From: Cunninghamia lanceolata
Lineage: Eukaryota; Streptophyta; Pinopsida; Cupressales; Cupressaceae
DNA length: 64,000 nucleotides
Direction: 5' to 3'
NCBI GenBank assembly: GCA_027924645.1
Contig: BSBN01000849.1
Location: 11,240,001 to 11,304,000, forward strand
Each line of letters opens with the position of its first letter. Positions within the stretch are counted from its first letter, which is position 1. The translations under genes were made by a program, and so were the position numbers. Of this stretch, positions 11,290-23,500 are shown in pieces. The notes under the pieces are model-generated. The model saw only the letters and a list, made by a program, of their open reading frames with translations, ran no database searches and had not been told where the DNA came from.

Positions 11290-12860
11290 TTCAAGGTGTT
11301 TCAAGCTTTGAGATCTTCCAGGTCATCCTCTAAGCTTTTGAGCTCTTTGGCCTTTTTGTTCCCATCCTTCTGCTATTTCTTTATGCTCCTAGTTCTAGTA
11401 CTAGGACCAATAGTTGCAACAACCTTATTCTCCTCTACATCCTTAGACCTATCCTTGTTGATCTTATCATTTAAATTTTTCATTTCCTTTGCATTAACCT
11501 TCATAAACTTGTTGAAGTTCTCTTTCAATTTTTTGAGCTCCTATTCCAAGGACACAATTATTTCCTCCTCCTATCCTTGATCTTGCTCATTTCCTCTTGC
11601 AAGATTGCCAATTTTTATTTTTGATTTGAGAGGTCAGTGTGAAGGTTACTGACAAAGGGGATGATTTCCCAATTTTCAAATTTTTTTCTTTCCTCCTCCA
11701 AAGAAATTGGGTTTCCCCACTACTATTCTTAGTTATAATTTCCATTTTAATGTTGATCCTAATGATGTTAATGTAGAGCCATTTGATTATCTTCTGTTGG
11801 ATGTCAAAGGTTTGGTGCATAGTCGATATATTTTATCTCAAAGAATGAATATCATCATTCACTTTTTTAAAAGATGAGGGGGCAAGGTGGGGAATGCTAG
11901 GATTGGTTGTAACCTTGGGGTAGGGATCATCAATGCCTGGGAAGGGAATCCCTATAGCTCAGGCTCAAGGAAAGATTTAGATTTACCTCTAGGATAAGGG
12001 GTCTCTTTCCTCACCTAGGTAGTAGTTTGCCTGGCTCTTTTCCTTTTATTGATTTTGGGACTAACCCTCCCTTGATCCTTGTCTTCAAGGTCCCAAGGAT
12101 TCTAGCTAGAAGGCTCTGAATCATATTTAGAGTTTGTCTTGTTCCAACTACTATTTTCTTTCTTAGTGTTTTCAAAGGATAAGATGGAATAATCCACAAT
12201 CCATTTTTTGTTGTTCCCCTTCTTTAGAATTAACCTAGGGATAGGAGGATTGATCTTGTTAATGTGGGTCACCACCAGTAGCATTAGCCACTAGTGTAAA
12301 GGAATAGTCGGTAGAGCTTTCTTGTAATCCATGATGGACCCCTCTATGGATGAAAGAAAATAATATGGAAAAGAAACATGTCTCACACTCTTCTAAAATG
12401 ATTTAAAAGGACAAAGTGGTAAGAGTAGATAGATTTGAAGTGGCCTTCCAAGGTAACATACCTCATCAGACATAGAGCAACCTCATCCCATGGACACTTG
12501 ACTATGCTACTAGCATGGTAGGAATGCAAAATTTTTTAGGCTCCTTATCTTACTTTATAAATGTAGCCATGGCTTCATCTCCCATGTTTCTATCCTTCAA
12601 AACCTTGGCTCCCTCATCGGAGAGGCCCATAATAGTAGCTACCAAATTTTTAGTGATCTCAAACTTTATTTTGCTAACCTAAACCCTCCTATTGTCCCAA
12701 ATCTTGCTAAATTCTACTGTTAAAGCTAGGTCATGTCAAATAATTCTCTCCACAAAGGTTGAGATCCTACCTTTCTAAAGGATATTCTACAACCTGGTGT
12801 CTCTCTACCATTTTGTGTAGCTCATCGGCTTGATTATATTTCTATCACCTCCCATGACAC
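11290..12860 (-). pseudogene. Decayed repeat-type ORF of unknown family
   Basis: Reading the minus strand from about 12860 down gives a coherent but broken protein spread over several frames with many stops. An N-terminal part contains phrases such as FSKIWDNRRV and KIKFEIT. A middle part is basic and hydrophilic (KINPPIPRLILKKG). A lysine/glutamate-rich C-terminal part looks like a coiled coil (ELKKLKENFNKFMKV). The overall plan reminds me of uncharacterised ORFs found repeatedly in large plant genomes near retroelements. I cannot name the family and saw no LTR or target duplication around it. It lies downstream of the LINE fragment but is probably a separate relic. Confidence 0.45.
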
Positions 12861-13149
12861 TTAGTTCATGTGATTGCCACCCCTATCAGTAGTCTCTATC
12901 TCCTTTCCAACAAATTTCATGGCAGGGGAAAATCTTTACAACCTTTCAAGTTTGTATCGCATACCCTCTTATAATTGATGGTTTTCTAGGCATGCCTTCT
13001 CATAATGTTGGCAACGCTGCATCTATTATGACCTTTATTGCTCATTATTATCATGTTATGTCTGCCCCATTATCAAAGTTCCCCCATGCTTAATGACATC
13101 ATAAGAACATAAGTTTTCTACCTGCTTAGGAAAAGGGGGCATCATCCAC

Positions 13150-14110
13150 ATGTAGGACTCTTGCCTATTCACACCCCAGTTGGAAAGATAGTTAGCCACC
13201 TCATTTTCCTTGCGAAAGACATGTCTGATCTAGAATAATATTATTTTTTAATGACATCCAAAGAATCATTGGTAAATTTCTTAATGGACCAACTAGGGGG
13301 TCTTCGTGAGGAGGCAGTTTATAATTTTGATTGAATCACCCTCAACAATAAGGTTTTGCACTTGAAGTTGAAGGGCCATCTTAAATCCACTGTAGGCCCT
13401 ATCATAGCTTCAGCATAGTGACTAGTTTGGACCCCCAAGTTCACAGTACATGTGGCTATTAACTTACCCTTCTCATCTCTTAAGATACCACCTCCACCAG
13501 TAGGGATTGGATTACCTTTAGCAGCCTTGTCAAAGTTGAGCTTCACCTAGCTAGACAAAGGGGGACCACAAAACATTGAGCCTGGGAGAAATTTTTCCCT
13601 TGGGGGTCATGGAAATATCAACTTTCAAATTGCATGCACTGGAAATCTTAAGCTCTATGTAAAAAATAAAGGTTTTAGGAGAGGAAGCCAACATGGATCT
13701 AGCTCACACAAGGAAATTCTCTTTAATGACATAGCAACATCTTAAGAACACCCTTTTTATAGAGGACTTCAAATCTTTAAAGATGTAATTGTTACATTCT
13801 TTTGAAATACACCAGGACACATGAGGTAAAACGAAGTCCCATAAGACAAGTAGAGCATGGTTCCTAAATGAAAGATACCATTGACTAAGAAAGTCAATGG
13901 TGTCACAAGAGAAAACCCACTTCAAGGAGAAACAACAGAGGATACGATTCTAGACTTCCCAAGAGAAACAACAACTAATTAGAAAATGGGCAGATGAGTC
14001 CTCCATGCACTATGCACTCACATAAGCAACACCTATTGGGGAGGGAAAGACCTCTCTTAACCAAGTTGTCAACGGTGAGGATGAACCAAATTTGTGTTTC
14101 TCACCTTCAA
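13150..14110 (-). pseudogene. 5'-truncated LINE: zinc-binding RT tail and RNase H
   Basis: Minus-strand pieces in the right order match the end of a plant LINE ORF2. Near 14100-13985 is a zf-RVT-like stretch with NRCCLCEC. Near 13925-13704 is the linker with SWCISKECNNYIFKD, matching the usual WK-ERNNRIF pattern. At 13546-13319 is an RNase H start, KLNFDKAAKGNP, followed by GGGGILRDEKG and HYAEAM. Further on comes VEGDS, and near 13200 the typical end HVFRKENEVANYLSNWG. Several frameshifts and stops separate the parts. RT and endonuclease are missing, as expected for 5' truncation. No poly-A tail or target duplication was found. Confidence 0.8.
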
Positions 14111-14497
14111 TATGACAATTATTCTTACACATCCAACAATTCAATGATTAAAAGTAGTTTTGTTTTATTAAATAAGGTTACTATTAACAATGTTTGAGTG
14201 TGACTAAATTGATATGACATTTAATAAAGTTTTCTTAATAATGTAGTTTCAAGTTAACTATATTTATGAAAAATACATTATCTATTACTTTATAATATGC
14301 AATATACTTTACTTAAACATTAAACAATTTAACAATCTATAACAATTTTACACCTTATTTACATACAAGAAATAATAAATAATTATCCTATTTTTATTAA
14401 CATAAATTTAACTTTACTAACAAGTTTGATATCTAAAGAATGTACTCGCATAAAGATGGGTTGTCTTCATTGAAACCTATCAAAGAAGTTTGCGGAA
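14111..14497. other. AT-rich upstream spacer of the EF-hand gene
   Basis: Very AT-rich with runs such as TTTATTAAATAA. No gene or element motif is seen. It may serve as a distal promoter or matrix-attachment type flank, which is speculative. Confidence 0.5.
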
Positions 14498-14752
14498 ACG
14501 CGTGGAAAAGTTACCCACGTAACATTTTTTCCTAGTGGAATCCTACACTTTTTTTGGACGAAAACTAAGGAAAAGTGATTACGTCTGTTGACATCTCTTG
14601 TCCGATTTTTTAACTTACTCTCATGCACATATGTTACGAACCATCTTGTTTTCTCTCTCTTCAATTTATATGTCAATTGTGGTTCCGTGATTTGCGATCG
14701 CCGTTTTGTGATCTTCATGCGAATCATCCAGAAGTTTAATGAGGACACGTCA
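14498..14752 (+). promoter_or_regulatory. Candidate stress-type promoter elements of the EF-hand gene
   Basis: The region upstream of the TATA box is less AT-rich and holds a cluster of plant cis-motif look-alikes. ACGCGT at 14498-14503 fits the CGCG box bound by calmodulin-binding CAMTA factors. CCCACGTAAC with an ACGT core at 14517-14520 and GACACGTCAA with its core at 14747-14750 resemble ABRE or G-box-like sites, and a TTGACA W-box core lies near 14587. Such short motifs occur by chance, so stress or calcium regulation is inference. Confidence 0.4.
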
Positions 14753-14866
14753 AGTAACTACAGGAGGAGTTAACTTTGGGAATTTCTAGTGTTGAGAAGG
14801 GATCGTTCCTTCTTCCTTCCTTGCAATCTAAACCCTTACAAGGATTTCTTTCCTTTTGTTTCCTCC

Positions 14867-14874
14867 TATAAATA
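14867..14874 (+). promoter_or_regulatory. TATA box of the EF-hand gene
   Basis: TATAAATA follows a pyrimidine-rich stretch and lies about 160 bp before the chosen ATG. A transcription start near 14900 would be expected. It is the best TATA match in the upstream 400 bp. Confidence 0.65.
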
Positions 14875-14968
14875 ATACATTACGCGCAGAGAATAATCAA
14901 TGAGTTGAGACCTGCTTTTTCATATTCTGAGTTCCGTGGGATCTCTAACTCGTTTTACCCATTACTTA

Positions 14969-14985
14969 TTTCTTTTGATTTGCAG
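14969..14985 (+). other. Possible 3' splice site of a 5' UTR intron
   Basis: The sequence TTTCTTTTGATTTGCAG followed by GCCTG is a good plant acceptor (pyrimidine tract plus CAG), 45 bp before the start codon. A GT donor could be the GTGGG near 14936, but that would make a very short intron, so the leader may equally be unspliced. Confidence 0.3.
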
Positions 14986-15029
14986 GCCTGTCTATAGCAA
15001 TTTTGAAGATCAATCGAACTGTGTCTACA

Positions 15030-15506
15030 ATGTCGAAAAGAATGGCTGATCTGGATGAGATTCGTAGAATGTACGACATGGTAGATGAAAATGCAGATGG
15101 AGAAGTGAGCGTGGGTGAAATATGTGGCTTCATGAACAAGCTCGGAATGCCACTCTCAGAAGAAGATGTGAGATTTATTCTCAGCACTTCTCCTCGAGAG
15201 GATTGTAGCAGCCTGCGATTTGAGGAATTTGTTGAGGTGTATCAATCCATTCTAAACAATCAAGATGAGAAGGAAAATGATGAGTCGAAAGATTTGATGG
15301 AAGCATTCAGTGTGTTTGATCAGAATAAAGATGGATACATAACTTCAACGGAGCTGCAACAGGTCCTGTCCACCATGAGATTGATTTCCCGGGATGAAGA
15401 CCCGCACCAGTGCGAGCAAATGATATTCCGATTTGATTTGGACGACAATGGAGTGTTGGATTTCTCCGAATTCAGAAATATGATGTCTTCAAAGCCTTCT
15501 CCATGA
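15030..15506 (+). CDS. Calmodulin-like EF-hand protein (CML), 158 aa
   Basis: An intronless gene for a small Ca2+ sensor, probably a cytosolic or nuclear relay that changes shape on Ca2+ binding and contacts target proteins. Four EF-hands are arranged as two pairs. Loop 1 (residues 19-30, DENADGEVSVGE), loop 3 (97-108, DQNKDGYITSTE) and loop 4 (136-147, DLDDNGVLDFSE) have the full set of Ca2+ ligands, including the last-position Glu. The second hand (about 52-67) lacks the acidic ligands and is probably silent. An acidic linker (about 77-88) joins the two lobes. There is no signal peptide or membrane segment. The frame stays open upstream to a TTG at 15003, but ATG at 15030 is the first methionine and is chosen. 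It is shorter than many CMLs with N-terminal extensions and about calmodulin length. It is the only intact host gene seen. The exact subfamily cannot be fixed by eye. Confidence 0.92.
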   Translation: MSKRMADLDEIRRMYDMVDENADGEVSVGEICGFMNKLGMPLSEEDVRFILSTSPREDCSSLRFEEFVEVYQSILNNQDEKENDESKDLMEAFSVFDQNKDGYITSTELQQVLSTMRLISRDEDPHQCEQMIFRFDLDDNGVLDFSEFRNMMSSKPSP

Positions 15507-17906
15507 CGAATGGATTTTCGTTCTTCGTCGTGTTCATGTGCACTATGTATGCAGATGCAATGCACATGGCTTTCAACATCTATCGTTGCTTTTATTTGTG
15601 TTTCATTGTTTTCTTGATTCTACCGATAACCTACAAAAGTATTATATCACTCTTTCACAATTTTATTGGTCTATAATTACTTGCACATTTCGTTGCAAAG
15701 ATTGGCTCATTACTTTTTTATGGAATATTTTTTCTTTTATGGAAAATTTTGGATAACTGTCGCTTGGAACCACAATTTGTGGTGTATCATGTTGATGAAT
15801 ATTCACAGTTAAAAAGCTAGTAACTAATGATTGAATATTAATCAAATACACTTTATTATTATTATTATTATCTTCTTTGGAGATGGGGTAGTTAATGTGA
15901 ATTTTTGTTACAACGAGTGTTTTAGTACTTCTTTAAAAAGTTAGTAATTAATTATAAACAATATAATATTATAAAGGATTAAAAATTTCTTAGAAGCATT
16001 GAGATATAGTTTTGAGACCATATTTATTTGTTTAGGTACTTATTTCAACATGGCTGTTAGAGTTTTGGTTTTTAAAAAATTACAATTATTTAAATTTTTG
16101 GTTTTATAACTGTCTTCACTTTTATATACATAAAACAAATATTCAAGTTTTGTGTTTATAATATTCTTATATAATAACACAACTTTACTTATCCTTATTT
16201 CTCTAACATTTTAGAAGTTTTTAAGTATGTTAAAGATAGTAAGTTAAATAACGTAAACAAATTAAAAGTAGTTGACTTTTTAAATTTAATGTTATATGTT
16301 GAATTTGAAATGATTTAAAAGTGATTAAATAGTATTGACTCAATATCTTAGAGTGCTAACTATAGAGGATTGGGACCATACTCATAGCTGGCTATTCTTA
16401 AATATCATCGACTTCAATAGTCAAAGGTTAATTTGGGCCAATAAAAATAAGACAAATATTTACCACTTTTTGTTGGGAATGAGGTGTAAAATTGCTATTG
16501 ATTGTTTGACCATTCAAGTGGATGATATTTAAGTAGAGTGCCCATAGCCTACCATTTCATTTTCAAAAGTATGGTGTGAGTAACTTCTTGGGGCTAACTA
16601 CTTATGTATGCATCGTAAGAGACAAATGACCAAGATATTTCATATTCTAAGTTACACATGAGGCTCAACTAAGGTACTCCTCTATATACCTGAAGGTATG
16701 TGACGCCCAAGTCTATGTGACAAGATAGTGTTGTCTAATGGCTTGGCCTGCTCAAGGGTAACCCCCTCCTCCTTCACTTGCAACATATAATGTGGATTCC
16801 AACTTAGCCTAAAATGATATTTTTTCCTTGGGATTTGTATATCCCACTAGAACATGACCTTTGGCTAGATCTTGGTGATGAAATCAAGTCACTAAACCCC
16901 TAAAAAAATAAAAAATAAAAAGTGACACTTGCTTTTGATTTCCAAGATCACTCAAAAGTGTGAGGAAAGAGCATATGCAAGGTCTTTGGGTGATGCAAGT
17001 GAAGAAATCAATTTTAATTCTCAACATTGCCTTGTAGCACAAGAGGAGAGCATACACAACTAAATCATGAATATAAAGAAAAGATAAGCAAGAGAGTTGT
17101 TTTTTATCCTCAAGATTGTCCTAGGACACAAGAGAAGAGCATATACAACCAACTTGCATACAAACACAAGAAACTATGTTAATTCCCCTTATTAATAAAA
17201 AATGTGAGAGAAATTGGTTTGAAACTCTGATCTTTAAAAAATAAATGTACAACAACACATAATATTGGTTTCAATAGAAATTCTTTGACATACAATAGTC
17301 CCTGCACTAAAAAGGAGATAGAAATTTAAAAACAATCTCTACAAAATCATAAAATAACTTTGTCAAATAGGAAAAATAGAGATTATGAAAAAATTCCTTA
17401 TGATTATCTAACCAATTTAAAAAAAATTACTAAAATTTAATTTTATATAAAAAAGTTATTCCTATCATAAAAAAAAATATAAATGTACCTTTAGACTAAA
17501 AATTAGACATCTAGAGTAGAATAAAGAAAAAATACCTAATCCATAGTGAAGGGAATGGATAAATATTTATAATGCCTATAAGAACATAATCAGCTAACTC
17601 ACCAAGTGAAATTTATGCTCATTTGAAAAAAGTTCCCCTTTATATAAGAAAGAAGGCCTTTAGGGCCTATTAAGGAAACAACACTAGCTGAGGCTAAGTG
17701 GTGGTGAAGGAATAGAGTGGAGCATCCTAGAGTACTACCCAAGTAGCATGGTGGTAGCTGAGTGGTCCACAAGTGTCACAAGAGAAAGAACTATTGATGA
17801 TGGTGGTGCAAAGGAATGAGGGATCATACTAGAGTAGAGGTCAAGGTTGTCAGGAAGTTAGAGTAGCGAAAACAACTTCCTACACCAATCTTGAGGAGAG
17901 ATATTA
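15507..17906. other. Spacer downstream of the EF-hand gene
   Basis: AT-rich, without a recognisable gene. It holds the 3' UTR of the EF-hand gene at its start, a TTA microsatellite at about 15853-15871, and a weak repeat near 17019-17160. In that repeat a unit with CACAAGAG(G/A)AGAGCATA(C/T)ACAAC occurs twice, about 100 bp apart. No LTR, PBS or pol motif was seen before 17907. Confidence 0.55.
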
Positions 17907-18166
17907 TGGAAAAATTTAAAATTTGATCTAACAATTACATAAATTCTAGAAACACATTAATAACAGAAAATAAGCAATGAACACAAAGCACCAGATATAT
18001 GTGGGGAAAACCCTTTCGAGTAAAAAAGCCCACACTCCAAAAGCATGCTCAATGTATTTCAAATCCAACAACAAGATTACATACACTTGCAGATCAAGTT
18101 TATTACATGAGTATCACCAGTAAACAATTCTGGAAGAATTCCGGTAGCATTTCGGTAGCATTACAG
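17907..18166 (-). repeat. Left part of the 3' LTR of the level-1 Copia element
   Basis: This piece holds the GTGGGGAAAACCCTTTCGAG segment (plus strand) that typically lies near the inner end of plant Copia LTRs. It is cut at 18166 by the inserted Copia element B and resumes at 25521. The proposed outer end, TGGAAAAATTT at 17907, is chosen because its complement ends in CA and mirrors the TGGGAAAT start near 25888. The partner LTR lies outside the window, so this boundary is tentative. Confidence 0.5.
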
Positions 18167-19561
18167 TGTTGCAGGTATAGCCCTAAATGGTGTTTTCATT
18201 GATGTCAACATAATCTTATTGCATTGATGCCAAGAATTGGATGAGTTATGTGCTGAGGATATTGAGAAAATTAGCCCTATCAAAAATAGAGAATAGTGAA
18301 GACAGTGAAGTTCTTTGAAGCAAAGATCCCAGCTAGTTGAAGATCAAAGTATGCACATCAAAGGGTTTGTATATATGTGTCTGAAGGTACTCCAGTCTAG
18401 ATTTTAGAGGTCCACATGAAGATTTGAAGAAGTTATGGCCATGTGAGTAAAACTGGTTCTGGCAGCTGTTTAGAGGTGACAAAGTGGCACAAATAGGTTT
18501 GGTGAGATCCTGAAATACAATATCATATTCTGCAGATCTGGTGACATGTTTGGGAGGTTAATAGACATTGGTAACTTGATTGGTTCATGGTTTGGAGGTC
18601 TGCAAGCAATTCTTCTAATGTGACAGAGATGACTAGCTATGTTCTTGAAGTTTTAGATGAAGATGTGAAAGATTACAGTAAGTAGAAGTAGTGTGGATTT
18701 TCTTGGTGATTCAAGCAAGCTTGTGGGGGTCTCTACATTGTATCCAGTTCGTGTTGGCAGTCCATACTGAAGATTGAGATCATAATTGAAGATTTACTCT
18801 TGGATGATAGTGTTCTTCTCAGTTTTGGTTGATTGGATGATTTGTGCATGTTGCGGATGATCTTGAAGATGTTTTGCAAAGCATGGCATGTTCCTCAAAG
18901 ATTATTGAAGTCCCAGCTATGTATGACCAACAGTGTAGTGATGTGTAAGAAGTTTTTGTAATAAGTCAAGTTATTTTTGTAATTGCTCTGTAATAAAATA
19001 AGTGTATCTTGTGCTGACTTTGATGATCATTCCAAAGTTGATGCAATCTATAAATAAGAGTTCTAAAGTTGTTCAAATGTATCCTTGGTGGTCATGATGA
19101 GAATGTGGTAAGGAAGAGAAGTGAAAAGTAGAGTAGAAGTGTTGACCTTTAATGGAATTGACTCTAGCATAGTGAAGATGGTAACTTCCAGTTCATGTAT
19201 GTAATACTTATTTTCTTTTGTAGACAGTGTGTCTCCTGTAGGTAGTGGGCCTCTTGTGAGCAGTGTGCTCGGGCAGTGAGCCCTAATTGGCAAGTGACAT
19301 TTTATTCTTCATATTCTTTTAATAGAGAATATAATCTTGGGTTAGTCACGTCATGGTTTTTCCCTTAACTGGGTTTTCCATGTTACAATCTTGGTGTTAT
19401 TTGTTATGAGTTTGTTTCTACTCTTGAATTATTGCATTATGCTTCCATGATTGAATCATTGATATGCTGTTAAAATATAAGAAGGTTTTAAGTGAATAAG
19501 GAACATAATTTTGGTGACAACTGATTCACCCCCCTCTCAATTGTTTGTCCCAAATTCTACA
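18167..19561 (+). repeat. 5' LTR of Copia element B
   Basis: A 1395-bp LTR starting TGTTGCAGG and ending CAAATTCTACA. A TATA box (TATAAATA, 19049-19056) marks the likely promoter. The first 140 bases differ from the partner LTR at about a dozen positions, so the insertion is not recent. Confidence 0.93.
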
Positions 19562-19563
19562 AT

Positions 19564-19576
19564 TGGTATCAAAGCC
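19564..19576 (+). promoter_or_regulatory. Primer binding site of element B, tRNA-iMet type
   Basis: TGGTATCAAAGCC starts two bases after the LTR and differs from the standard TGGTATCAGAGCC by one base. Confidence 0.9.
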
Positions 19577-19618
19577 AAGTTCCTCTAGAAGAAACTTAAC
19601 CACTTGAGGAGATCCAAG

Positions 19619-20556
19619 ATGTCATCCTATAAGAAGGACAGTCCAAGGTTTGATGGAACAAACTACACTCTTTGGAAAAGTTGCATGGAATGTCACTTGC
19701 AATGCATGGGAGAGCAGTATTGGAACATGACTACAAATGAGTATATTTCTCCAAATAATGTCTGACAACTCTAGATGAAATTAGAAATGATGAAAATAAT
19801 CTTCGAGCTAAAGAAGCCCTACTAAGTGCCTTGTTTGATACATAGCTGACAAATGTTATGGGATTGAAAACTACTTATGAAATTTGGACAAAGCTGGAGA
19901 TTCTACATGAAGGAGACAAATATGTTAAGTGTGCAAAGTTACAATGTCTGAAAGGAAATTTTGAAAGCTTGAAGATGACTGAAGATGAAAACATCACTAC
20001 ATTTATGCCAAGGGTAAATGAGCTTGTCTGTGGCATTAGATGTGTTGGTGGAACATTGGATGAAGATGAGATTGTTGCCAAAGTTCTTAGATCCTTACCT
20101 CCTGCTTATAAACACAAGGTTGCTACTATTGAGGAATTCAGATCATTATCAAACATTACAAGGGATCAATTGGTTGGAAAGTTAGCTTCATTTGAGTTGG
20201 CTGAGTTTGGAGATGCACTCCCCAAGACTAAATCTACATTTAAAGCTACTGTCTTTACAAAAGGCAAACAAAGATATGATCCAGGAGAAAGTTCCTCAAA
20301 GAAATCAACATGGTATGATAAATCAAGAAAAGATCTGGAAGAAGATGATTCAGTAGCTGCACAACTTGAATCTCTTATTGCAAAAAGACTACTAAGAGGA
20401 TCTGGTAAGTATGAAGGAAAATTGCCTTTCAAATGTTTCAATTGCAACAAGATTGGTCATTTTGCCTCAAGGTGTCCGGAAAGATTTTCAAGGCCTAACC
20501 CTAATAGATCAAGATTTCAAAAGAAGTGTTACTATGTTCAAGAAGATGATGATTGA
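19619..20556 (+). pseudogene. Gag of Copia element B
   Basis: ATG at 19619 starts a frame reading MSSYKKDSPRFDG and LWKSCMECHL, the usual N-terminus of this Copia Gag type. A frameshift near 19765 moves the reading to the frame used by the rest of the element. A TAG interrupts it just before 19858. From 19858 the Gag is open: a helical capsid part (GIRCVGGTLDEDEIV, LRSLPPAYKHKVA) and a CCHC knuckle, CFNCNKIGHFASRC, at 20434-20475. A TGA at 20554 breaks the link to the protease. The role would be particle assembly and RNA packaging. Confidence 0.88.
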
Positions 20557-23500
20557 GTAACAAATGATGAATCTTAGATAGGAACCAAATCTAGAAGTGA
20601 CTGGGCATTTATTGCCATCAAGGAAGAAGATCTAATGCCTATTGAATCTACCAATCTTAAGATAGAAAGGGCCCTGGCTACTCAGGTTGAAGAGAAGGAT
20701 GAATGGGTCATTGACAGTGGATGCTCTCACCATATGACTCGCGATAAGAATAAGTTCATAAACCTAGAAAGATATGAAGGTGGAGTTGTAAAATTTGGAG
20801 ATAATTCTACTGGCAGAATTAAAGGTAGAGGAACCATTTTTTTTGATGGAAAGAACAAAACCAGTGATGTTCTATATGTTGAAGGTTTAAAGCATAATCT
20901 TCTCAGTGTTGGGCAATTGGTAGACAAAGGTTATGATCTCTGGTTCAAAAATGGAAAATGCAAGATCTTTGAAAGCTTTGAAACTGAGATTGGATCCGAT
21001 ACTCAGACAAAAGGTAACATCTTTCACTTGGTTGGTACTGACAAAAGTTGCTTATTTATTCAAATTGATCAGATTTGGTTGTGGCATAAGAGAATGTGTC
21101 ATGTGAATTTTGATAATATCATTAAGATAAGCAACACCCAGGTTGTAAGAGATCTTCCAAGACTAGAGAAACCTACTAATAGCTTGTGCAAGGAATGCCA
21201 GTTAGGCAAGTAGAATAGAGTCTCATTCAAAAGTAAGGAACATTCTTCAACCGGATTGTTGGACTTGGTGCACACTGATCTATGTGGTCCGGCAAGTGTC
21301 AAGAGTCTACAAGGAGATAAATATTTCATGTTGCTGATTGATGACCACTCTTGGATGATGTGGGTGACTTTCTTAAAAGAGAAATCTAAATCATTTGAAA
21401 AATTCAAAATATTCAAGGCTATGGTAGAAAATGAAACTGACATAAACATAAAATGTCTCAGGTCTGATAGAGGTGGATAATTCACATCCGGAGAGTTCAT
21501 AGAATTATGTGAGAAACATGGGATAAAGAGACAATTATCTTCTCCAAGGACTCCAGAGCAGAATGGAGTAGTGGAGAGAAAGAACTGGACCATTGATGAA
21601 GCTTCTAGGACCATGATGATGGAATCAAATGTTCCTCAGATCTATTAGAGAGAAGTTGTAAGCACTATTGTTTATACTCTTAATCATGTACAAATCTTAG
21701 GTAAGAATGGTAAGACTCCTTATGAACTTTGGTTTGGCATCACTCTTACTATGAAGTATTTCAGAGTCTTTGGTAGCAAATGCTATATCAAAGAGATGAA
21801 GACCTTGGCAAGTTTGATGTTAGGAGTGATGAAGGAATATTCTTGGGTTATTCTACTCAAAGAAAAACTTACCAGTGTTATAACAAGAGATTACTTAAGA
21901 AATATTGTGGAAAGCACAAATGTAAAGGTTGATGAAGGCATGAAAAATCCCTCAAGGTACTATGAGTATGAAGTTGATGATCAAAATGATATCTCAGACC
22001 AAGAAGAACAAGTTCAAACTCCAGTCTAGATTCTGACTGATCCAGAGAATCCAGAGACACAAGAAGAAGAGACAAGCTTGAATGAACCTGTCCAAGAATT
22101 AGAAGTGCAAGAGATTCCCAAAACTCCTAGGTATGTAAGACTGAATCATTCTAAAGACTAGATCATAGGAGGTAGAAGTAAAGGTGTTCAAACAAGAAGA
22201 AATATTGCTCAAGACTTAGTCAAGTATTGTCTAATTTTAAAAGTTGAACCAAAAACAGTAAGTGAAGCATGCAATGATGAAAGTTGGGTTAAAGCAATGG
22301 AGGAGGAGTTGATGCAGATTGAAAAGAATCACACTTGGGATCTTGTTTCTAGACCAAAGAAAAAAAATGTAATAGGGACTAAGTAGATCTTCCAGAATAA
22401 ATTGAATGAAGATCGTGAGGTAATCAGAAATAAAGCTAGATTGGTCTGTAAGGGGTATTCTCAAATAGAAGGAGTTGACTTTGAAGAGACTTTTTCTCTG
22501 GTGGAAAGGATTTAAGCTATTAGATTATTTCTTGCCTTTCTTGCCTTTAAAGATTTCAAGGTATATCAGATAGATGTCAAGTCTGCCTTCCTAAATGGTG
22601 ATTTGGAAGAAGTATATATTGAGCAAGCAGATGGATTTCAACAGTCTGATAATAGAGATATGGTCTACAAATTGAAGAAGGCATTGTATGGACTCAAACA
22701 AGCCCCAAGAGCATGGTATGAAAGATTAGACAAACATCTTTTAAAAATTGGTTTCAACAAAGGTAGTATTGACAATAATCTATATTTTAAGATTGATCAT
22801 GAAAATATTCTGATTGTTGAAGTATTTGTTGATGATATTATTTTTGGAGGGAAGGATAGTATGTGGAAAACTTTTGCAAATCAAATGAAAAGTGAATTTG
22901 AGATGTCTATGTTTGGGGAAATGAATTTCTTCTTGGGTCTACAAATCACTCAAACAAAGAAAGGAACCTTTAGATCTTAGACCATATTTGTGAAAGAATT
23001 GTTGCAGAAATTTGGGATGCAAGATTCAAAGGCAATGAATACTCCCATGGAAACTAGATGTAAGTTGAGTAAAGATGATGAATCTCCTAAAGCTGATTAG
23101 AAAAAGTACAGGTCAATGATTGGAGGATTGCTCTACCGTACTCAAACTAGACTTGACATTATGAATGTTGTTGGTCTTGTTGCCAGATTTCAAGATGATC
23201 CTAAAGAGTCTCATGTCAATACTATCAAGTGAATTCTTAGATATTTGAAGGGAAAAGTTGAGTATGGATTGTGGTATCCTAAGGATCATGATTTCTCTCT
23301 TCATGCTTATACTGATGCTGATTGGGTAGGTGATGTAGATGAATGGAAGAGTACTAGTGCTGGTGCATTCTTTTTGGGAAAAAGATTGGTTTCTTGGTTA
23401 AGCAAAAAATAAGAGGCAATATTTCTATCCACTGCAGAAGCAGAATACATTGTAGGGGAAGGCAGTTGCACTCAAGTATTGTGGATGAAGCAAATGTTAA

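Noticed and set aside
11053..11580. Plus-strand ORF of 175 codons with a hydrophobic C-terminal half, possible membrane protein
   Set aside because: Its hydrophobic half is the complement of a lysine/glutamate-rich minus-strand coiled coil, which is the more coherent reading.
15003..15029. Upstream extension of the EF-hand ORF to 15003
   Set aside because: The extension starts at TTG, which is not a normal plant start. The first ATG is at 15030, and no EF-hand is lost.
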